NCBI GenBank assembly: GCA_945860295.1
Contig: CAMAQH010000001.1
Coordinates: forward strand, 124,001-188,000
DNA: 64,000 nucleotides
Origin: Prosthecobacter debontii
GTDB lineage: Bacteria; Verrucomicrobiota; Verrucomicrobiia; Verrucomicrobiales; Verrucomicrobiaceae
Direction of reading: 5' to 3'
The notes beneath the pieces were generated by a model, which was not told where the DNA came from, did no database searches, and saw only the letters and a list, made by a program, of their open reading frames with translations. Positions 22,901-34,980 of the stretch are shown here, piece by piece. Each line of letters begins with the position of its first letter. Position 1 is the stretch's first letter. The translations under genes and the position numbers were made by a program.

Positions 22901-25900
22901 AGGCATCCTGCGCCTGGAAATGGATGTCCCAGTCAATGCAAGCAGCCTGTGGACGGGGATCACCCCAGCTAATGTGACAGGTGGCATTGAGATCGCCTAC
23001 GCTGGCCCGACTTTGGCAGATCAGACCACTGCGGCTACTCTTGGCGTGGGTCCGAACGTGGGAGCCAGGCTGAATCTCTTCCGTAACTGGGATACACACC
23101 ACACGGTGAACATCGCCATGAATGGTGTCACGGCTGCTGCATCTGGAGGTTACAACTACATCGACACGGGCACTGACACGATCCCGAATCCGCGCACTTA
23201 TCTCGACGGCACATTGACGCTCAGTGGCGATGCCAGCCGCAACGTCATTCACAATGATGCGTCTGCCTCTGCCAATAGCGTGACGGCTCAGGGTAACTTG
23301 ACGGGTGAAATCGCCACGAAGCTGATCGTGGGTGGCCAGATCACTGGTGCGGGTGGCTTCACCAAGACTGGTTTCCGTGAACTCCGCCTGACCAATAACA
23401 ACACCTTCACGGGTGGTGTGAATGTCCTGCGCTTTGGCACAGCAGCCGTCGGCTGGCAGAGCAACCAGGTGACTGTGAATGGAGTGGTCTATAACACCTT
23501 TGGCGATGCTGAAGGTTGGGCTGAGTATGGCTTGACCCTCGCTGGTAGTAATTCCCGTCTCTCTGGAACCAGTGACGTCACTCTCCAGCGCCGTGGAATG
23601 TTGACGCTGGATAACACCAGCCGCCTTGACCTCACTTCTGCTACTGCCGGTGGTAACAACGATGACCGCATCAACGATGGTGCCAATATCAATTTTGAAC
23701 ATGGTTGGCTACGCATTCAAGGCGGTGGAGCAGCCAATAACGAAAACCTAGCCACAGCGAACAATGCGGTGCTCGCCATCAAGTCCGGAACCAATATCCT
23801 CGACCTCTGGCCTGCGGATGGGCAACTCCAAGCGATGACTCTGACCATCGGTAAAATCTCACGCAATGCTGGAGCGGTCCTGCGCATCAATAACTTGGAT
23901 GCCACCTCCACCTTCGGCAGTGCAGTCCCCACAGGTGCCACCGACAGTGTTCGTGTGGCCCTGACCAGTGCCGTCGGTCTTGATCAGAGTGGTTCTGGCA
24001 CGGGCGTGACGAACCGGGCGATAACCATCGGTATTCTCGGTGGCATCATCCCTCACGGTTACCTCGAAGACATGCGTGAACTTGGCTACAACAACGCCAA
24101 CGTTTCTGATCTCTACAATCAGGGGCGCAATCAGCAGTTCCTTTCCGGCAATCACTTCATGACGCTGGACGGTGGTTTCCTCCGCCCGCTGGATGATTCC
24201 GAGTATTTCACTCCGGCGAACGGAGTCATGGATCCCACAAGCGGTGCCGCTGGGCAGAACGTTAACCTCAACGATACCAGCAGCATCGTCAGGCAGGACA
24301 TGAGCATCAACTCCCTCCGCTTCGGTCCCACGGCAGATAACAACGGCTCAGTCGGCAGCATCAACAACGGCACCACGCTCACGAGCTATAACGCACCTTA
24401 CACACCGACTCTGATTGTGGACGGCACGCTAGGCATCGCCTCAGGCATGATCAGCAGCGCCTTCTTCACGGTGGGTAATAGCACCACGAGTAACAATGCG
24501 AACCCATTTGCTGACACTTTCATCCAGGGTGGCACACTCGACTTTGGTGCCCGAGAGGCGATCATTAACAATCAGAATGGCTTTGTGCGCCTCACGGATG
24601 GTTCCGTGCAGCAGGGGAATCTCCAGATCCGATCCAACATCGCCGGCTCGGGTGGTCTTTTGAAGACTGGGTTCTCACAGGTCGTGCTCGACGGCATGAA
24701 CACTTACTCAGGACTCTCGACCGTGTCGGATGGCAATCTCCTCATCCGCAACGGACGTATGTCGGGTGGTGCAGGTGGCCCCGGCAATGGTTACAAAGTC
24801 GAAGGTAATGGAAACTTGCTCACCAGCAGCGGTATCATCCTTGGTTCGGCTGCTTTTCCTGAGGATATCTTTGTGGGAGTCCTCCAGGGTGACCAGACCG
24901 TCCTCCAAGCTCAGAATGATCTCACCAGTTACTTTGGTGACATCACCGTGGACAATGTCGATGTGGCAGGCCAGACGATCTTCACGCCTCGTGTTAATGC
25001 CAGCGGTGCTAACTCGACACTCATCATCAATGGCGACATTTACGGCGCAAACACCGCCATCAGCAATGATGTGTCGGCCATCGATTCGCGCATTATAACC
25101 ACCAATGGATCGAGCAATGGTCAGATCATCCTTCGTGGCCGTCTTGGGGATAAGGGAGTTGGTGGCGTGGCCACCCCGGTGTCGGGTTCTGTCGCGACTT
25201 TGCAATCGGGTTCTTCCATCACACAGGGAGCCACTCCGGCGGTTGTCACCAATGAGAATGAGGTTCTCCGCTTCCAGATCACTGGGAATAGTGACCTCAA
25301 CTTCACCATGGAGCAGCAGACGGCAGCGGCGGGTCGCTTGCTGCTAGATGCTGGCGTGCTGACCATCAGCTACAACCCTGCGGATCTCGCTAATGAGGGG
25401 ACTGGATTCTGGACGACGACGGCCCTGAGTCGGATCGCCAACAGGGACTCCAATGCCGTTTTCAACAGCACCAATAATGGAAACAATGGTAATGCCACCA
25501 TGCATGGATTCACCATCGGCAGTGGTGGTGGTAACACCGCCCTTTTCTTGGGTCAATCCGGCTCTACAGGCGTCGCTGGTCAGTTCTTCAACATGGCAAG
25601 CTGGCGCGTCTCAGGTGGCAACACCACCTATGTCGGTGGCATTAATGAAACTGGCACAGTCACCTTTGGTGATGGCACCGGCAGTCTCAGTTTGGACAAG
25701 GCCGTGCGCCTTTACTCCATGGGCGGCGGCACAGTGAATCTGAACATGCGCCTGAATGGTAACCAGGCGGTCCAAAAGGTTGGACGGGGCACGGTGGTGC
25801 TTCAAAATACCCTATTAAATAGTGCTAGTGATACGCTTTCCTTTGAGCTCGGCGGCGGCACCATGATCATCGATCATAGCGGACTAAACGGCACCCGTTT

Positions 25901-28900
25901 CGGCACAACTGGAAACTTCACTTTCCGTGGTGGTAGTCTGGTTTCCAGAGGCAGATCGGATGCCGCCTTTACTGCCAGCTATAGCACGGATACCGCTGCG
26001 GTCAGAACCCTGACATTCTCTGCTGGTGGCTCTGAGATCGCGGCGGAAACGATCGCACCCCAGAATCTGACCGTTACGCTCGGAAACACGAGTGGAACCA
26101 ATGGAATTCTAATTCGTAGTGCAGGTGCCACGGCAAACTTCGTGGAGAATCAGTCGGCAGGCGGTGTCGCTGCCATCAATCTAGTGGCAGGTCTCACCTC
26201 GGACTTGGTGAAGACGCAATTGATCCCATGGGCCACCTACGGTGCTCAGCGCGGACGGGCTTCTGACTTTGCGGTCGTGAATGCTGCCAACGGTATTGAT
26301 CCCTACACCCGTGTTGTGGCGGAGTTCCAAAACAATGTGTCTTTGTGGGGTGGCCATCAGGACATCTCGGAAAATGGTGGCGTTGGCTTCTTTGGCACTC
26401 TGGCGGCTAGTCCCGCAGGAGGTCTGGCACCCAATTCACTGCGCTTTGATGCCATGGCGGATAGTCTGGTCAATCTCGGTGGTCAGGTTCTGTCGATCAT
26501 GGGTGCCGAACTCGGTGGAGCCATCTTGGTGTCTTCAAACACGGGTGTTTCAAATAAGACCATCTCGAATGGCTCCATTAATATCTTTAATGCCTCGGTC
26601 CAGACCAATCATAACATCCCTATCACCGCAAGCCTTACAAACGGCCAGAGAACGCTTACCAACGTCTCTTCGACGACACCTCTGATCCCAGGGATGCTCG
26701 TGACAGGGGCTGGAATTCCAGATGGCACCACGGTCGCCACTGTCGCCGGAGCTGCCGTGACGCTTTCCAATCCGGTCACGAGCAGTGGCTCAAATCTCAC
26801 GCTCAGCGTGAGCCTCCACCACGGTGACCTGAATAAAGACAGCTTCGTCATCAGCAACATGCTGACGACGGCGGGCATTGATCCCGGTATGGCGGTGCGT
26901 GGTATTCAGAATGTCACCTCGATCGTGATCACTAACGACGGCACCGGCTACACTTCGCCACCTGCAGTGACCATTACTGGTGGCGGTGGCACGGGAGCCT
27001 CGGCGACGGCTACAGTCGGCGGAGGGATAGTGACCTCCATCACCGTCACCTCATCTGGAACCGGTTTTACCTCCGAACCTACGGTTGCCCTCGTGGGTGG
27101 TGGCGGTTCGGGTGCAGTGGCCAGAGCCGTGGTGCCTGCTGCTTTAGTTCAGGCTGGGGCGACCGCCGCACAAATGACCAGCAATTCGGTTACCCTATCT
27201 TCCAAACCCGCGTTCACCGCAGCGCGAGTGCCGTTGATTTTTGGTAGCACCGCCCCAGACAATTCGGTGGGCTTCAACTTCACGGCCACAGCCGACACCA
27301 CCAATGCTAATCGTGTCCTCACGAATGTGAGTGCGACAGCTGGTATGAGCATTGGCATGCTCATTTCAGGAGCGGGTATTCCTGCCGGCACCACCATTTC
27401 AGCCATCAGCGGCTCGACGGTGACGCTCACCAACAATGCAACTGCAACCGCAACGAGTACCGTCACCATCAACCAGCTTGCTGGGATCACAGACGGAGAT
27501 AATGTCGTGGCTCCTGCCAATCTGACGATCACTGGTATGCAGCGGACCAAGGGTCTTCTACCGGGGATGAATGTGCGAGGCATCCAAAATGTGACCGCTG
27601 TCAAAGTCACCGTAGGCGGCGCGAATTACACTTCGGTTCCATCAGTGTCTATCAGCAGCAGCAATACTGTGGGCAGCGGTGCTGCTGGAACGGCCCTGCT
27701 CGGGGTGAGTCCGGCAAGCTTCACCATCAATGGTGGCACCACGACTTACTCGACCGAGCCTACAGTGAATATCACCGGAGGTGGTGGCGCAGGCGCTACA
27801 GCGACGGCCGTGCTCACTGGCGGCGTTGTTTCAGGCATTACCGTTACCAATCCGGGGAGAGGCTACAGCTCGGCTCCCGCAATCTTCTTTAGCGGCGGTG
27901 TCGAAACGGCCTCCGGCACAAATCCTACGGGCACTGGCAATGCCACTAAGTTCGTGGTTTCCGCTGTGTTCGTGACCGCCTCTGGCAGTGCTTACACGGC
28001 TGAGCCTAACATCGCGTTTAGCGGCGGTGGTGGCTCAGGTGCTACAGCCAGAGTCATTCTGCCTTTCGTGGTTATTCCTGTCGGCACCTTCATTACAGCG
28101 GTGACTCCTACCTCGGTCACACTCTCTGCCAAGCCAACCATCAGTTCCGATCCAGGCGTGCTCATGCCTCTACTCGTCGGGGTGTCTGAACTTCTCGTCC
28201 ATCAATACGGTCAGGGTAATCTGAATGTCGATGTGCCAGTGACAGGTGTTGGTGCGGTAACGATTGCAGGCCCCTCCACCACCAATGCGAGCGAATTCAA
28301 CACCACGGGTACAGTGCGCTTTAATGCCACGAATACTTACACGGGCCGCACTTTCATCAATGGCAGCGTGTTGGAAATCAACTCGGCTTCGGCTCTCGGT
28401 GCTTATCCGGCAGCAGCGACCAATACTCAGCTCACCATAAACGGCGGCACGCTACGCTGGACTGGCGGCGTCTCATCCCTCGGCAATCGTGGCATCACTC
28501 TCCAAGGCAGTGGTGGCGTCATTGAAGTCACAAATCCAGATGGCAATCTGCATGTTGGCACTGGCGTGAATGGCACCCAGGCCCAGATCGTTTCGGAAGA
28601 TGCCTTCCGTGGCGATTTGATCAAGACTGGCGCAGGCACGCTGACTCTCAATGGCTCTGGTACTGGGAGCAATAGCGGCTTCCAGGGGCTGCTAGACATT
28701 CGCCAGGGGTCACTCGCTGTCATGGCAGATGTCGGAGATGCCAATGCGGGCACTCTTTCCATCCTCGGCACGAACCGTTCATGGGCTGATGGCACGATCT
28801 TCCGTCAGGGAACCAATTTCCAAGCTTTCCTAGGTGCCGCAAACAACGCAGGTGTTGATTGGAACATCGAAGAATTCATGACCTTCGAAGGTGGTAACAC

Positions 28901-31900
28901 CTTTACTTACTCGGGTCTGATCGATATCAACGCCAACAACGCCACGGCAAACACTCTCGATACCCAGATCAATCTCGGCAACCGCCGCCCGCTGAACCTC
29001 AACGGTGTGACCAATATCGCGGGCAATACCACCTTTGATGTCGGGTTTGCCAGCAATATCCGCTTCGCACTAAACGCCGGTTATGTCACTGGCGCTGGGG
29101 ACATCATCAAGGATGGCCAGGGTCAGATGGAGTTCCGTGGCAACATCCCAGATTGGAAAGGCAATCTGGCCATCAAGCAGGGCACGGTCTATGCCATCAG
29201 TGCCGCAGACATGCTGGGTAGCGGTTATGCTTCCGGCAAAACCATCACTCTCGGTGATGCCGAGCGCCAAGGCACCGCGCAGCTCCTGATCCAGAATCCT
29301 GATAGCATTCAAAATTGGGCCTTCGAAGTGAAGCACGACATCAGTGTCGTCTATAACCCAACCCAGACCAAGCGCTTGGGCATCGACAACGTCGCCAATG
29401 GCAACAAGATCTCCTATGATGGAAACATCACCCTAAACGACAACTTGATTCTCCTCCTTCAGGACGGTGGCATCTCCAGCGGTGGTGAGCAGGCGATTCT
29501 CAATTTCAACGGCAGATTCAAAGATGGTCTGACCACAAGTGGTAACCTTGTTATCCAGGCCACTGAGGGCGGTGGTGCCAACGACAACGTCAACGGTCGC
29601 ATGACTGGTTATTCAGTCTTCAACGGAGACAATAGCGCTTGGACGGGAGATGTGCACCTCAGCGTCAACACCAGTTACGACCAAGACAAAACCACGGTGC
29701 TTCGCCTTGGCAACAACCTCGCCCTCACGGCGGCGAATGATTTGGTGATGAACTTTAACTCCATCCTCCAAGCGGGTGGGCAGACAGTTTCGATCGGCTC
29801 CCTGACCACTCAGGGTGGGAATGGCTCCTTCAATGGTGATGCAGGGACCATGTCTGCTAGCACGAACGGCAGCACCGAAATCATCGAAAACGCTTCCACG
29901 ACCGCAGGTATCCTGACCATTGCGCAGACCACGCCGGCAACCTTTGAAGCCGCCTGGGATGCCAAATTCCGAGATGGTGTGAGCAATAGCCAGTTCTTCA
30001 ATGTCGGCACAAACACACACCTGGCTTCCGCCTCATTGAGCGTCGTGAAATCCGGCTCAGGCTGGAGCGTAATGACCTTGGACAATGACTACACAGGCAC
30101 CACCACAGTGTCTCAGGGAGTCCTACAAATCGGTCGTGATGGCGTGGGTGACTCAGGTGCCAACAATGCCCTAGGAACCACCGTCAACAGCGGTGCCACA
30201 GTTGCAGGCACTGGCTGGGCGCAAGGTGCTCTCACCGCGGAATCTGGTGCCACCGTCTCTCCTGGGGATGCGGGTGGAAATGCACTGGGAACGCTCAATG
30301 TGAATGGGACCGCGCTCTTTGCTGCTGGCTCCACCGCCCTGCTTCAGGTGCGCATGCCGACTTACAACAATCCCGGTGCCGTGGACACGGGTGACGCAAC
30401 CTATTCAGCCTGGCGCAGCGCCATCGGCACAGATGCCTTTTCCAGCGCGCTCAAAGACCTCGTGACGACATCTCAGCATGACATGATCAATGCCAGCAAC
30501 GCCAGTGTCCTCGGCGGCCAAGGCACGATCAATATCGCGCTCGGTGCTCAGGTCACACTGGTCAATGACGGCTACACCCCCAAGGCTGGTGACATCTTCC
30601 ATCTGTTCAAAGGCACGCTGCTCAGTGCGATCAATACAGGTGCCGGCATCCGCACCGGGCTGGAGGTTAGCACGCTCCTCAACCCCCTTGACCTGAATCT
30701 CTTCGAACTCGGTGGCAATCTCCGTTGGGACACCACACTTCTGAACACACTCGGGGTTCTCCTAGTGGTTACCAGTGAATCTGTCGGCAGCCTGCCACAG
30801 CCGCCCACGATTACGACTGGCCCTACTCGCTCCCCGTCTTCTGGCGTCTTGCCGCCCGGAGCAACTATCACTCTATCCTGCAAGGTGGATTCAACCTCTG
30901 CTGTGCCAATTACAGTCCAATGGCTGCTCAACGATGTGCCGGTGTCCCCATCTCTGATCACATCGAGCACGCTGACGCCAATCAATGCTATTCCTGTTGG
31001 TAGCGGAGTTACCTCCACCATTTCGCTCATTGCCAGCAGCGACACGAAAGGCACCTATAAATTCATCGCTAGTACTGCCGGCGGTCAAGTTGTCAGCGCT
31101 GGAGTCTTGGTGGATGTGAATGACACGCCGCTCATTCCTGCAGGTGATTTCATCGTGGGTGGAACGGGAGGTCAGCCAACCTCGCGTCTTGTGAATCCGA
31201 GCCTGCCAGTTATACCAATTTCCACCACCTTCAGTTCGAGAGTGACAGGTCCCGGACCCTACACCGCACGCTGGTACAAGGTCGTTGCTAGTGTGGAAAC
31301 CCTGGTTTTCACCGAGACAGGCAGCGCCAATGCGCAGAACAAGTTCACCAGCAACTTCACTATCGTTGAAGTCGCAGAAGCGAATCAAGGAGACTACATC
31401 TGCCGCTTCACCACTCCCGGCGGTTCCGCCACCAGCAACATGGCAACTCTGACGGTGCGTGACGCGGTGTCCAATGTGGTGGCCACCCGCACCCGCAATC
31501 CCGACCCCACTTATCTGGGTGAAACGATCATCTTCAGTGTCACGGCTCAAGGTGAGGCTGACCTGCGCTATCAATGGTTCAAGAATGGCGCCGCTTTGGT
31601 GGGCAAGACAACCTCGACACTCAGCGTGACCAACAGCGCCATTCTGGCGGTGCCGGACACTTATTTCGTGAAGGTTACCAATCCCGTCAATGATCCGAAT
31701 TTGGTGAGCTTCACCAATGCAGTCCAAAGTAACGCGGTCTCCCTGTCAGTTCTTGATTCGAAGCCGGTGATTAACAGCACTGTCATGCCGCACCGCACCA
31801 TGCTTGCGGGTGAATCCTTTTCCATGTCAGTCACTGCAAGTGGGCGGCCTGATCTGCGCTATCAATGGAAGCGCAATGCGGTCAACGTGGTCGGTGCCAC

Positions 31901-34016
31901 CGGTTCAACCTTCACTGTCAATCCAGTCACCCTGGCATCGGGTGGCACCTACACTTGTGAAATCTCAAATCCCACCACGACCAAGCTGCTGGCAGGCCCT
32001 GCCGAGATCGTCGTTGTGGACAGCGGAACCACCGTCGTTCCTGTAAAACTTGGTGCTGCTACCACCACCCTCACCGCCAATGTCGGGCGCGGCACGAAGA
32101 CGAGTGTCTTCTACAAGTGGTACAAGCGCGTGATCACACCAGTGGTGGATAGTGATCCTCTGATCACGGATACGGCAGTATCGACGACTGACTCCCGCTT
32201 CACCGGGGAGGAGTCCACCGGCACTGTCACCAGCACACTGAAGATCGCCAACGCGGTCATCGGAGATGACGGCCTCTATATCTGCAAAGTCAAAGGCACC
32301 GATGGTGTCGATGTTGCCGGCTGCTTGCAGGACGTTCGTGTTTATGATGCTGTGCCTATCAATCAAACAGCAATCGCACTCAAGGACGGCATTGTCGGTG
32401 GCTATTACACCGAGCGGATCGTTGTTGATCCCGCGCGTAACCGGTCGCCAGTTTCCTTTGCTGTCGTGGGGACTCTGCCACCCGGACTGACATTGGACAA
32501 GATCACCGGCATTATTAGTGGTCGTCCGACGACCGCCAAGACCTACCCCTTCTCAACAACGGCCACCAACCTCGTCGGTGCAAGTGTGGAGAAGATCACT
32601 TCCACCATCATCATCAAGCCTCTCCCTCTTGGACTCGCAGGAACCTATGCCGGTCCGATTAGCCGCAATGCAGGTTTGAATGGCAATCTCGGTGGCCGCT
32701 TCGACATGACCGTCACGGCGACAGGGTCCGTCAGTGGCAAGGTGACCCTTGGAAGCTCGACTGCACGAACCTTCACGGGCGCAGCATTAGAAATCGACGA
32801 TACAGGTGCCGTGCAGACGAATGCTACGATCAGGATTCCAGCCACAACGACAGTGCCTGCCCTGCCTGCTCTCACTTTGGTCTTCAAGCTCAACAGTACC
32901 GTAGGCGTCGGCACGGCACCTCCTGCCACCGTCCTAGCAGACGCCACGATCAGTGATGGCACGAACATGACCACCTTCAAAGGTTGGCGCAATAACTGGG
33001 CGGCCACCGCAGTCGCTAATGTTTCAGCCAAGGCTGATGCTTATGCTGGCGACTACACCTTTGGCATGATGCTTCCAGGCGGCTCACCACTCATTGGTAA
33101 TTCGCAGGTGCCACAGGGTTCCGGTTTCGGTATCTTCAAAGTGGTCACGGCTGGCAGCTTTACCCTTGCTGGGCGCACGCCAGATGGTGAGACGCTCACG
33201 GGTGCTTATTGGATCGGTCCGAACGGTGAGTTCTTCATCTTCCAGACTCTTTATACAACGGCAATCAAGGGATCGATCCTCGGTGAGTTGCGGATTGAGT
33301 CCAACACGCCAAGCACAGACAACGACATCTTCGGTGACGTTACTCATGTCCGGCCTCCAAACAGCGCTGCTGTTACCGCAACTGTGTCTCGCGCCTACCG
33401 TTCTGGTTTCGGCACCGCAGTGACGGCCACGGGCGTCACACCTACCACGGTGACTCAGCCTGTGTCACTGGTTGCCGTGGGTGGCCGCTACATCGTCCCG
33501 CCGACGACTGGCCCTACCGTGTTTATGGGGCTGACTCCTCGTACCACCGATCCATTGAGTAATGCCGAACTCATCTTCAGTGAAGATGGTGTGTTGCCTG
33601 CCCGCACCAGCGTCTTCCCAGCTTCCTACAACAAAGACATCGTTGCCAATCTCAATCCGAACATCCCTGTGACCATCGATGTTAAAAGCGTTGTGAAAGT
33701 GCCTTTGGCGAAGTCCGCCAGTAACCTCACCAGCACGACGTTCCTGCCAGTGCTCACCACCGGCGCATTCTCCGGTGCCTTCACCCTTAGTGACAGCTTC
33801 GCTCGCCTGCCGCTAGCACCGCTGGTGATTCCCCGGACCGTCGCTTACCTGGGTGCTGTCGTCCGTGAGCGCACCAGCGCTGTGGGCCAGCCGCGCGTCG
33901 TTGAGAACTATGGTATCGGCTACTTCATGATCGACCAGTTGCCACCAAACGTCACCACCCCGGCTACCACCACGCCTCGCCTCTCCGGCAGCGTCATATT
34001 CGTAAAAGCTCCCTGA
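7959..34016 (+). CDS. Giant secreted autotransporter-associated beta-strand repeat protein (8,685 aa)
   Basis: One uninterrupted frame encodes an exported protein of 8,685 residues. Residues 1-39 form a long signal peptide (hydrophobic core [13 protein letters not shown], likely cleavage after LQA). Residues about 40-7,600 are Gly/Thr/Asn/Ser-rich beta-helix-like sequence with at least 25 recognisable autotransporter-associated beta-strand repeats, such as NNTYTG-x-T-x-(I/V)-xx-G-x-L-x(I/V). Embedded modules include a GMxVSGxGIPxGT motif seen four times, GGGGxGAxA repeats, and a 252-base tandem duplication. Residues about 7,614-8,140 hold several Ig-like domains ([19 protein letters not shown]), then a putative-Ig domain ([18 protein letters not shown]). 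Residues 8,225-8,685 are a module shared with the protein at 52620-59024. No classical autotransporter barrel or PEP-CTERM motif is visible. A surface adhesin or sheath role is inferred. It is far larger than usual family members. Confidence 0.9.
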   Translation: MKHRSSPFLLHLRHHQYWMTCLLTALMAVWQIGQPLQASTINWTSGSSTDLNWVTPGNWSTGLPLASDDVIFGTPIPNPGSLASPGTITLGAGTVANSLRLRDNYTLSGGNLALTTGQVRVDTSATINSPLVGAGGLIKTGLGTLTLLGLNSGLTGQVGVNVGTLRVSGSLGAGPLSLAGGTLALESDTGLSFTPATTVSLNSIILSGRQTSGAGVTHTFGALNIGPQQLGIESGANVTSGVSGVTFGVTTLSASGAGFNVGANANLSLGAIGGNFNFYKSGAGTLTLGGTSTRSSGSAFLTSGTAVQTNVAGFGTAASTLTMIGGTTLDLATDATTNAYPTTLFGSATILSNRATAGAGITHTLGALTLLGSNTLTAGKGANVSSGSAGVTYGAVTTVGAATFVSSTSNSLLTLGAVNNLGNNTTFSGPGNTTASGAISGGGGIIMNGTGVLTLSAANTNGGATVVNSGTAQLGIATGLGTAGTANTVLNGTSILSINGFAPTVLAISGSGGTILQNNHSSTAVALTVTPGGTANSVFAGTVRNGGVGTMGVTVNGSGAFTLSGNNNYSGPTTLTQGQLNINSATALGTSAVTLTAGVIDNTSGGALILTNNNAVTVGGNFTFGGTNNLSFGSGIFTAGAARTVTLAGSGTLTTGNWVNNYATSTTTINALPDSTSMLRVNAFNSTSTATPGTISGNGNLIIAGGITPTVPAASSIVFSNAGTISLTGTSTYTGATTFNSGIVELDARIGTAVLNNATAPTFAGGSFIYLGNTASGSSQTLGNVTLASGGSNIQVFGGGAGTSTLALGTLSGGALATTSQSALNIRLGTGSNPTVTTTSLASGLTNALLGARGAIVFTDAAGTTRFATLTTGSTTNAVSGLTIATALPATGGAAATNYTLNNASMTVTASESANALHLTNTGAAQTLTINNGLTLTLTSGGLLYTGSGPFNIAPQAAGTGVIRANSTTASDLIIHNYGTGGLNISAIIANGTGASPLTVSGTGLTTLSAINTYTGTTHVNGGAKLGISLNTNLGAAATGAAVTLNNGTLLATASVALENSSTTNFRAVNLGASGGTFEVTGANSLTVRGVISGAGNLTKTGTGNMLLYGANAYSGGFTKVQNGSIQIASTGSVAPATVVALGNGTTSGKLILGDAVGVKSQVVGGLMTSGAGLANAVVGGNAANSTLTYTGTVGIPTIYSGTLGGAGANENNLALNVTAGILSLSGNNTFTGGTTINGGVLNINSASALGTGALTVTTAGTIDNTTLLPITLSNNNAVTLNNNLTFGATRSLNMGATSTTTMAASRTVTLLGDTTNTNSLTLANFNVTAAAQTLTVNRAQGSGVALNIGTLNLNTGTAGTATIISGNGIVNITNQITAAAAATPFTYSGTGMLTIAGAANYGGLTTFSGAGTVKLAAGGSLPAASGLTVSSGSFDLNGQSQTVNGVLTLSGPAVISNTSVTASTLTATNIAASTGHLAGNLSGAFTLTGAAAAMSGTYTNTGSLTFSNAGTGAFTVSGNVLNVGNVTFNANNTNAFTVSAPLMNPTGLITNSGTGTGSVTVSGNIGSNVTGLVQNSAGSSLLLTGNNSAFSGTVNVSAGLLQANELTVSAITATNGTLRSVIKTTNPNFTVNGTGGIFMNPGSVVPSSLNISLTGEGAALQLGNGNDHTIPSFVSSGRTQLLFGAGVGNSMMNFTDTGTLTMDGVISMGGIATGIGSVEKNGYSTWVLSGGNAYNGNTTINGGSVQIAGGAVVEVLPDRSAVSLASGATLDLNGKAETIGSLAGLGGVSLGSGVLTTGRNASSSSFGGVLSGGGSVTKIGNGTMTLTGGNTFTGALTVAGGSVVLNTTGGNTLADGVNVALTGGGLVVNTSDSINRLTATRNSVITLASGATLTTNHTVVATDTRSAKSSTLTRAVAVPGGTQGLIVGMAVSGEDTFNQVLPAGTFIVQILNQNQVLLNATPLRSETSNLVFASVDKVAAFTGAGNWTKNGAGAVLLGGNSDLTGTVTINDGLLIAGGFSQGGRNYIQDTIGNSASVVLGALGAPTLNLASNIVNLLPYEKIGSLSGGSSTATVNITGITSAGALAMGGNNQSTVYNGNIRGGLGSWLIKEGSGQFTWNNSDAQTFDGAARVDQGEMLVAGSVGLSPSVNAALSNQAGAKLTLNTSDTDGEILNSISGGGHGAIGAFPNGLRGAILGNYIAVGASEIQIGTSVLTIANSTAGSVFSIGSNLTGTGALRKTGNNTLEILGVNSNSGNTEVKSVAAGTTSTMRIGVYSASSGVGTPTAGGFGQLSASSALGLISNDTGLNGNVQFDLNGSTQTVKALYTGNINGTRILNMGGGTINVNTPSNFLNGYFDGILLGRGTINVNATHTLGWEIQGSSAAPPSTLNNNNSHTGSFNVNGGLVILAGVNGSIGDVVHTSVASGATLKVKFLDTIGSLKGAGNLVFDALSPTLTVTSAPQGSLASSVWSGTSSGPGNLTLARRARMIITSNQGYTGLTTLKDAANLTLDYSGAGVNNIIPGAFRMAGGSIRIQGGTSAITELVASSTLASGATIISGSSSAARLGLGSMTRQLGGMLEVRGANVTIGNPEEVGLNTLGGYATFGAAADITTWAVPRGNSLTIVGLADSDYEIDLPNISSTVNFDVRSNFPLSDDVGSLRFNTAPESGERVVLLSGTGDPRRIDSGGLLVTKNMGAIDVRLTDDGDADGYSDGVGITGGSGEIVANELILHQHNTRGSLIIDASITDDPNAVSNPTLSFSKTGQGRVILTQQNTYQGLTNIFAGVLQLGDGNSVLGSLGTGGQSITNNGYLVLNHGSGTPTAIGDLVGTGAVQVMGGATETLGGANSSYAGATYVLSGKLRATQPLSLGSTDGLTSVAPLATLEIGGTGLTSSESIFLRGGILSGIDVGATLNGTLLLGSNSSINSTDAGTQTRLAGLVIVSPGSDLTLGGSGFVIFNNTNNQLGSVTSTANIHIGGNPLLAAAVGSIGRAPISTSRKVTVNVNDAHFVLGSNISGTGGLTLNRSTTYLTGNNTYTGPTLVGGNGSQVEGIFDGATLDANAELRVANDTYSGKLGTGRVVIQSSTGGQSIMRFHSLGNETVNNTININPWNATPGTVRNALLIRHGLGSLNLSGEIVAGDHNSAGRDPKTQRAFLQTETGGKLTISGNIVTGPGKRLNFQPVSNSIFEFAGSASNIIWGRMLGNNSDNSTANYIFNNTGETTLKEAQNFANTGGTNRLNNVYIQRGTLVVSNEEDPSTTTQAPDGVNDDIDMYLLRGAAIRFDYNETAGFFATQKGSDIQVPSGVTLIIDDNANQVYNGGFSGDGTVHFNAIGGAAWHGLFGPSSLSASPIIGSTSQVTTVRVSDLAIASGLDAAKTINLGISGILGAAPQETRLEFVNRSLSLNSPTPHVTNKDINLSNSSAFESKQTSAPASGGGSEITLDDVGGLVDNMAVSGPGIAKGTRIAAINTGSNTVTLTLPIVGGTPALSKVTFEEVTFAGTIRIGANAVGPLVIGSDSSRTAANNCKISITNQGNKTLILHGQNTGANTINGMLDQKDAVLSLSVNPNVGNNDQYGAGRWVLTNTNNNFSGNVSVGVGTLELSGNLGVGTEITGILGNLAANRVFDLGTANFDGRRYDIFGNGDNLGGAGGATSSGSLVFKDPIAGTLTLGSNITFTQSFNNGTNPGNGEIINAGTKVLVINGALVASAFNAISGALDSSIAIAGARNWVLDGDNLGNNTINGSISNGNGATVGVSKEGAGKWILSNTSNSMTGTVTVSRGFLDMAGGSSIGDDATVNVSNAGSDGSSVGGATLRIRTSETIGGLAGSIGSFATLDAGLLTVRNAAQTFSGVITGGAGITRTNNDANARVSTFTNKNTYTGPTTITTNGVNFVGNRFDVYHLANGASSLGNAANDASNLVINTNTGAGGLRYLGFTDQATSRLFTMGSGTSAANIWADGTVIGTMAPKIEFTNPGAIAFSGAADSTQTLVLRGATIANNLFAPQLTNNGTGATSLSKIEAGMWIVSNPANSFTGGTSITAGTLAITSGTALGSGLVTINGGAGTGLLLRNAGTVANNITNLTSQGALTTDSGVNNVTGGVAIAGTNADFRTGASSGSSLNFGGVISGALGTGRFYVADGGTKIFSGANTYTGITSAMGGTLRLDYGASNTSKLPDAAALELGWRDNGIVTLLGADADVSNLSYQAGMSGAQLELSGGSHVEIMTGLTISQGANKISRVGGSTASLQLGAIGRLVAGAVIDQGTLDFAVGGLAYTTTANVGTGVNVIHGGYATVGGAGWAQRVDNTVLGTAGAVVSTDVGNTITLSNMANGSNIRFLTGAPAGLTTNVDYFVVGATATTFQVSATLGGAVIDITANGNTGTVISNSASNTILGTAGAVASDSTTDRITIPNLQNGQLVRFTLNAPTGLAVATDYFVVNATTIDFQVATALGGAAINFTANGMNGTVARTGQINAALANAYNNNTTATTFGAGINTDVLVSSARAAATTSQTLRFNSATATDLSLAGFALSLEQGGVLTTPGSGAASISGGIIQRSLGTAGLDTIFHTYSSNALTVSSVIQNNTAAQGITKTGNGPLVLTGANAFTGRVSLQQGMIQVGDGTAGSAAALLSGLAAPISSSLGTELRLNVLNAATAYNPGAFTGSGLLNLAPTNTSAIILDDDNANWIGDLTVSGGRVRAAAANALGSSRGITTINSTGTLQIDTSVTIPELVTFNQGSTLTTLPAAVAVMNGKQTFTNAGAGGFTINIPAPAVAGALGLNISGIIYAGNGFTKTGNGVLQLSASQFTNVLDGFTVANTGASLVGQVLVNAGELRVGNPRALGATGVGNETIVALGATVDLRGQSLNYGDDSSAMREIFSVTGAGLNNTGALRNTSGTGQISHLVMTGNTTLSGGGFANASRLDLSPFDSNLNNGSVLDGNFTRNNATLAGGGNELTIVGSQAVVLHQPTFTSALSKINLKEGILRLEMDVPVNASSLWTGITPANVTGGIEIAYAGPTLADQTTAATLGVGPNVGARLNLFRNWDTHHTVNIAMNGVTAAASGGYNYIDTGTDTIPNPRTYLDGTLTLSGDASRNVIHNDASASANSVTAQGNLTGEIATKLIVGGQITGAGGFTKTGFRELRLTNNNTFTGGVNVLRFGTAAVGWQSNQVTVNGVVYNTFGDAEGWAEYGLTLAGSNSRLSGTSDVTLQRRGMLTLDNTSRLDLTSATAGGNNDDRINDGANINFEHGWLRIQGGGAANNENLATANNAVLAIKSGTNILDLWPADGQLQAMTLTIGKISRNAGAVLRINNLDATSTFGSAVPTGATDSVRVALTSAVGLDQSGSGTGVTNRAITIGILGGIIPHGYLEDMRELGYNNANVSDLYNQGRNQQFLSGNHFMTLDGGFLRPLDDSEYFTPANGVMDPTSGAAGQNVNLNDTSSIVRQDMSINSLRFGPTADNNGSVGSINNGTTLTSYNAPYTPTLIVDGTLGIASGMISSAFFTVGNSTTSNNANPFADTFIQGGTLDFGAREAIINNQNGFVRLTDGSVQQGNLQIRSNIAGSGGLLKTGFSQVVLDGMNTYSGLSTVSDGNLLIRNGRMSGGAGGPGNGYKVEGNGNLLTSSGIILGSAAFPEDIFVGVLQGDQTVLQAQNDLTSYFGDITVDNVDVAGQTIFTPRVNASGANSTLIINGDIYGANTAISNDVSAIDSRIITTNGSSNGQIILRGRLGDKGVGGVATPVSGSVATLQSGSSITQGATPAVVTNENEVLRFQITGNSDLNFTMEQQTAAAGRLLLDAGVLTISYNPADLANEGTGFWTTTALSRIANRDSNAVFNSTNNGNNGNATMHGFTIGSGGGNTALFLGQSGSTGVAGQFFNMASWRVSGGNTTYVGGINETGTVTFGDGTGSLSLDKAVRLYSMGGGTVNLNMRLNGNQAVQKVGRGTVVLQNTLLNSASDTLSFELGGGTMIIDHSGLNGTRFGTTGNFTFRGGSLVSRGRSDAAFTASYSTDTAAVRTLTFSAGGSEIAAETIAPQNLTVTLGNTSGTNGILIRSAGATANFVENQSAGGVAAINLVAGLTSDLVKTQLIPWATYGAQRGRASDFAVVNAANGIDPYTRVVAEFQNNVSLWGGHQDISENGGVGFFGTLAASPAGGLAPNSLRFDAMADSLVNLGGQVLSIMGAELGGAILVSSNTGVSNKTISNGSINIFNASVQTNHNIPITASLTNGQRTLTNVSSTTPLIPGMLVTGAGIPDGTTVATVAGAAVTLSNPVTSSGSNLTLSVSLHHGDLNKDSFVISNMLTTAGIDPGMAVRGIQNVTSIVITNDGTGYTSPPAVTITGGGGTGASATATVGGGIVTSITVTSSGTGFTSEPTVALVGGGGSGAVARAVVPAALVQAGATAAQMTSNSVTLSSKPAFTAARVPLIFGSTAPDNSVGFNFTATADTTNANRVLTNVSATAGMSIGMLISGAGIPAGTTISAISGSTVTLTNNATATATSTVTINQLAGITDGDNVVAPANLTITGMQRTKGLLPGMNVRGIQNVTAVKVTVGGANYTSVPSVSISSSNTVGSGAAGTALLGVSPASFTINGGTTTYSTEPTVNITGGGGAGATATAVLTGGVVSGITVTNPGRGYSSAPAIFFSGGVETASGTNPTGTGNATKFVVSAVFVTASGSAYTAEPNIAFSGGGGSGATARVILPFVVIPVGTFITAVTPTSVTLSAKPTISSDPGVLMPLLVGVSELLVHQYGQGNLNVDVPVTGVGAVTIAGPSTTNASEFNTTGTVRFNATNTYTGRTFINGSVLEINSASALGAYPAAATNTQLTINGGTLRWTGGVSSLGNRGITLQGSGGVIEVTNPDGNLHVGTGVNGTQAQIVSEDAFRGDLIKTGAGTLTLNGSGTGSNSGFQGLLDIRQGSLAVMADVGDANAGTLSILGTNRSWADGTIFRQGTNFQAFLGAANNAGVDWNIEEFMTFEGGNTFTYSGLIDINANNATANTLDTQINLGNRRPLNLNGVTNIAGNTTFDVGFASNIRFALNAGYVTGAGDIIKDGQGQMEFRGNIPDWKGNLAIKQGTVYAISAADMLGSGYASGKTITLGDAERQGTAQLLIQNPDSIQNWAFEVKHDISVVYNPTQTKRLGIDNVANGNKISYDGNITLNDNLILLLQDGGISSGGEQAILNFNGRFKDGLTTSGNLVIQATEGGGANDNVNGRMTGYSVFNGDNSAWTGDVHLSVNTSYDQDKTTVLRLGNNLALTAANDLVMNFNSILQAGGQTVSIGSLTTQGGNGSFNGDAGTMSASTNGSTEIIENASTTAGILTIAQTTPATFEAAWDAKFRDGVSNSQFFNVGTNTHLASASLSVVKSGSGWSVMTLDNDYTGTTTVSQGVLQIGRDGVGDSGANNALGTTVNSGATVAGTGWAQGALTAESGATVSPGDAGGNALGTLNVNGTALFAAGSTALLQVRMPTYNNPGAVDTGDATYSAWRSAIGTDAFSSALKDLVTTSQHDMINASNASVLGGQGTINIALGAQVTLVNDGYTPKAGDIFHLFKGTLLSAINTGAGIRTGLEVSTLLNPLDLNLFELGGNLRWDTTLLNTLGVLLVVTSESVGSLPQPPTITTGPTRSPSSGVLPPGATITLSCKVDSTSAVPITVQWLLNDVPVSPSLITSSTLTPINAIPVGSGVTSTISLIASSDTKGTYKFIASTAGGQVVSAGVLVDVNDTPLIPAGDFIVGGTGGQPTSRLVNPSLPVIPISTTFSSRVTGPGPYTARWYKVVASVETLVFTETGSANAQNKFTSNFTIVEVAEANQGDYICRFTTPGGSATSNMATLTVRDAVSNVVATRTRNPDPTYLGETIIFSVTAQGEADLRYQWFKNGAALVGKTTSTLSVTNSAILAVPDTYFVKVTNPVNDPNLVSFTNAVQSNAVSLSVLDSKPVINSTVMPHRTMLAGESFSMSVTASGRPDLRYQWKRNAVNVVGATGSTFTVNPVTLASGGTYTCEISNPTTTKLLAGPAEIVVVDSGTTVVPVKLGAATTTLTANVGRGTKTSVFYKWYKRVITPVVDSDPLITDTAVSTTDSRFTGEESTGTVTSTLKIANAVIGDDGLYICKVKGTDGVDVAGCLQDVRVYDAVPINQTAIALKDGIVGGYYTERIVVDPARNRSPVSFAVVGTLPPGLTLDKITGIISGRPTTAKTYPFSTTATNLVGASVEKITSTIIIKPLPLGLAGTYAGPISRNAGLNGNLGGRFDMTVTATGSVSGKVTLGSSTARTFTGAALEIDDTGAVQTNATIRIPATTTVPALPALTLVFKLNSTVGVGTAPPATVLADATISDGTNMTTFKGWRNNWAATAVANVSAKADAYAGDYTFGMMLPGGSPLIGNSQVPQGSGFGIFKVVTAGSFTLAGRTPDGETLTGAYWIGPNGEFFIFQTLYTTAIKGSILGELRIESNTPSTDNDIFGDVTHVRPPNSAAVTATVSRAYRSGFGTAVTATGVTPTTVTQPVSLVAVGGRYIVPPTTGPTVFMGLTPRTTDPLSNAELIFSEDGVLPARTSVFPASYNKDIVANLNPNIPVTIDVKSVVKVPLAKSASNLTSTTFLPVLTTGAFSGAFTLSDSFARLPLAPLVIPRTVAYLGAVVRERTSAVGQPRVVENYGIGYFMIDQLPPNVTTPATTTPRLSGSVIFVKAP
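20870..21370 (+). repeat. Tandem duplication (about 252-base units) inside the giant gene
   Basis: Two adjacent units of about 84 codons align: each begins with (V/I)LGTAGAV, then a strand, a (R)FxxxAPxGL segment, a DYFVV motif, FQV-x-x-x-LGGA and ANG-x-x-GTV. Unit boundaries are about 20870-21121 and 21122-21370. The units have diverged, so the duplication is not very recent. Confidence 0.7.
26629..28180 (+). repeat. Duplicated composite block inside the giant gene
   Basis: Two successive blocks (about 26629-27243 and 27283-28180) carry the same order of motifs: LTNVS, then GMLV(T/S)GAGIPxGTT, a VTL strand, PGM-x-VRGIQNVT, and YTSxPxV repeats with GGGGxGA. The second block has an additional YSxxP/YTxxP unit. 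Two isolated relatives of the GMxVSGxGI motif occur earlier (near 13740 and 18310). Confidence 0.6.
32631..34016 (+). other. Conserved C-terminal module of the giant protein (residues 8,225-8,685)
   Basis: This segment aligns end to end with the last 433 residues of the other giant secreted protein (57723-59024). Shared landmarks in order are LGGRxDxTVTA, GSS, VPQGx[12 protein letters not shown], IFQxLYTT-xx-KGSILG, VRPPN, YRSGFG, GAFSGxFxLSD and GxGYFM. It is beta-rich, lacks Cys and ends within about 10 residues of the terminus in both. I do not recognise it as a named domain. Confidence 0.75.
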
Positions 34017-34039
34017 TGATTTCCGCCTCACCTTGGGTG

Positions 34040-34056
34040 CTTGAAGGAAATTCAAG
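34040..34056 (+). terminator. Weak hairpin after the giant gene
   Basis: CTTGAA and TTCAAG form a 6-bp stem with a GGAAA loop 24 bases after the giant gene's stop. The following sequence has only a short T-stretch, so this is a weak terminator candidate. Confidence 0.3.
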
Positions 34057-34107
34057 TTCCTGCGTCTTGAGGGTTGTCAGGCTTCATCCGACTCGCTAGT
34101 TTGGCTC

Positions 34108-34130
34108 TGCGCAGACGTGGGGTCTGTGCA
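34108..34130 (+). repeat. Intergenic palindrome upstream of kdsA
   Basis: TGCGCAGAC and GTCTGTGCA form a 9-bp stem (one G-T pair) with a 5-base loop. The right arm shares GTCTGTGC with the palindrome at 45560-45581, which suggests a dispersed intergenic element, although two copies are thin evidence. Confidence 0.4.
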
Positions 34131-34148
34131 TACAACTCACAGCATCGT

Positions 34149-34979
34149 ATGTTCTCGCTCCCGGTGGTTAAGGTCGGCACAGTCTCAGTGGATGGCACGG
34201 AGCCGTTGTTCATACTCGGACCTTGTGTCATCGAGAGTGAGGATTTCATCTGGGACGTGGCCGAGCGCCTCGGAGCCATCGCCAACAGCCTGCGTTTGAA
34301 GTGGATTTTCAAAGCCTCGTATGACAAGGCTAACCGCAGCGCTGGCACCTCATATCGCGGCATGGGAGTGAAGGACGGCTGCAAACTGCTGGAGAAGATC
34401 GGCCGAAAACTCGGCGTGCCAGTCACCACAGACGTCCACTCGCCGGAGGAAGCCAAAATCGCCGCTGAACATATCGACCTGCTTCAGATCCCAGCTTTCC
34501 TCTGCCGTCAGACGGATCTCATCCTCACCGCTGGTGAGACAGGGCGCGCGGTAAACGTCAAGAAAGGCCAGTTTATGGCTCCATGGGATGTGAAAAACAT
34601 TGCTGAGAAGCTCATCAGCACAGGATGCCAAAACTTCGTCTTCACCGAGCGCGGCACGACTTTTGGTTACCAAAATCTCGTCGCTGATATGCGCTCCCTT
34701 TACTGGATGCGTGAACTCGGCTACCGCGTCATCTTTGATGCTACCCATTCTGTTCAGCGTCCAGGTGGACTCGGCACTACTACCGGAGGCGATGGCAAAC
34801 TCGCGCCAGTGCTTGCCCGCGCCGCAGTGGCCACTGGCTGTGATGGCGTCTTCATGGAGACGCACCCGAATCCAGCCAAGGCTTTCTCAGACGGCCCCAA
34901 TCAAGTGCCGCTTCCCGAGATCGCACAGGTTATCAGTCAGCTCAGAAAGATCCATGCCGTTGTGCAGGAGGCTACATAA
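34149..34979 (+). CDS. kdsA: 3-deoxy-8-phosphooctulonate (Kdo-8-P) synthase
   Basis: KdsA condenses phosphoenolpyruvate with arabinose 5-phosphate to Kdo-8-phosphate, the first committed step to the Kdo of LPS, in the cytoplasm. All family motifs are visible: GPCVIESED, FKASYDKANRSAGTSYRG, TDVH, IPAFLCRQTDL, KKGQFMAPWD, TERGTTFGYQNLVADMR and FDATHSVQRPGG. The Cys in GPCVIES, rather than Asn, marks the metal-dependent class. The start at MFSLPVVKVG gives 276 residues, normal for the family; the frame extends upstream but crosses the palindrome at 34108. It is the first gene of a tight cluster, ending one base before the LptC-like gene. The kdsD gene, which makes its substrate, is at 41410. Confidence 0.97.
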   Translation: MFSLPVVKVGTVSVDGTEPLFILGPCVIESEDFIWDVAERLGAIANSLRLKWIFKASYDKANRSAGTSYRGMGVKDGCKLLEKIGRKLGVPVTTDVHSPEEAKIAAEHIDLLQIPAFLCRQTDLILTAGETGRAVNVKKGQFMAPWDVKNIAEKLISTGCQNFVFTERGTTFGYQNLVADMRSLYWMRELGYRVIFDATHSVQRPGGLGTTTGGDGKLAPVLARAAVATGCDGVFMETHPNPAKAFSDGPNQVPLPEIAQVISQLRKIHAVVQEAT

Positions 34980-34980
34980 A

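Noticed and set aside
22872-23702. Minus-strand frame of 276 codons within the giant gene, plus many Val/Pro/Ala-rich antisense frames across 8000-33000
   Set aside because: These arise from the repetitive Gly/Thr/Asn codon use of the sense strand. Their products are low-complexity, with no signal or domain.
8800-30800. Possible CRISPR-like or direct nucleotide repeats in the giant gene
   Set aside because: The repeats are degenerate, in phase with the coding frame, and lack constant spacer lengths; they encode protein repeats.
33000-34016. Autotransporter beta-barrel at the C-terminus of the giant protein
   Set aside because: The end does not show the alternating amphipathic strands with a terminal aromatic residue expected of a barrel, and a homologous module ends a protein with unrelated repeats.
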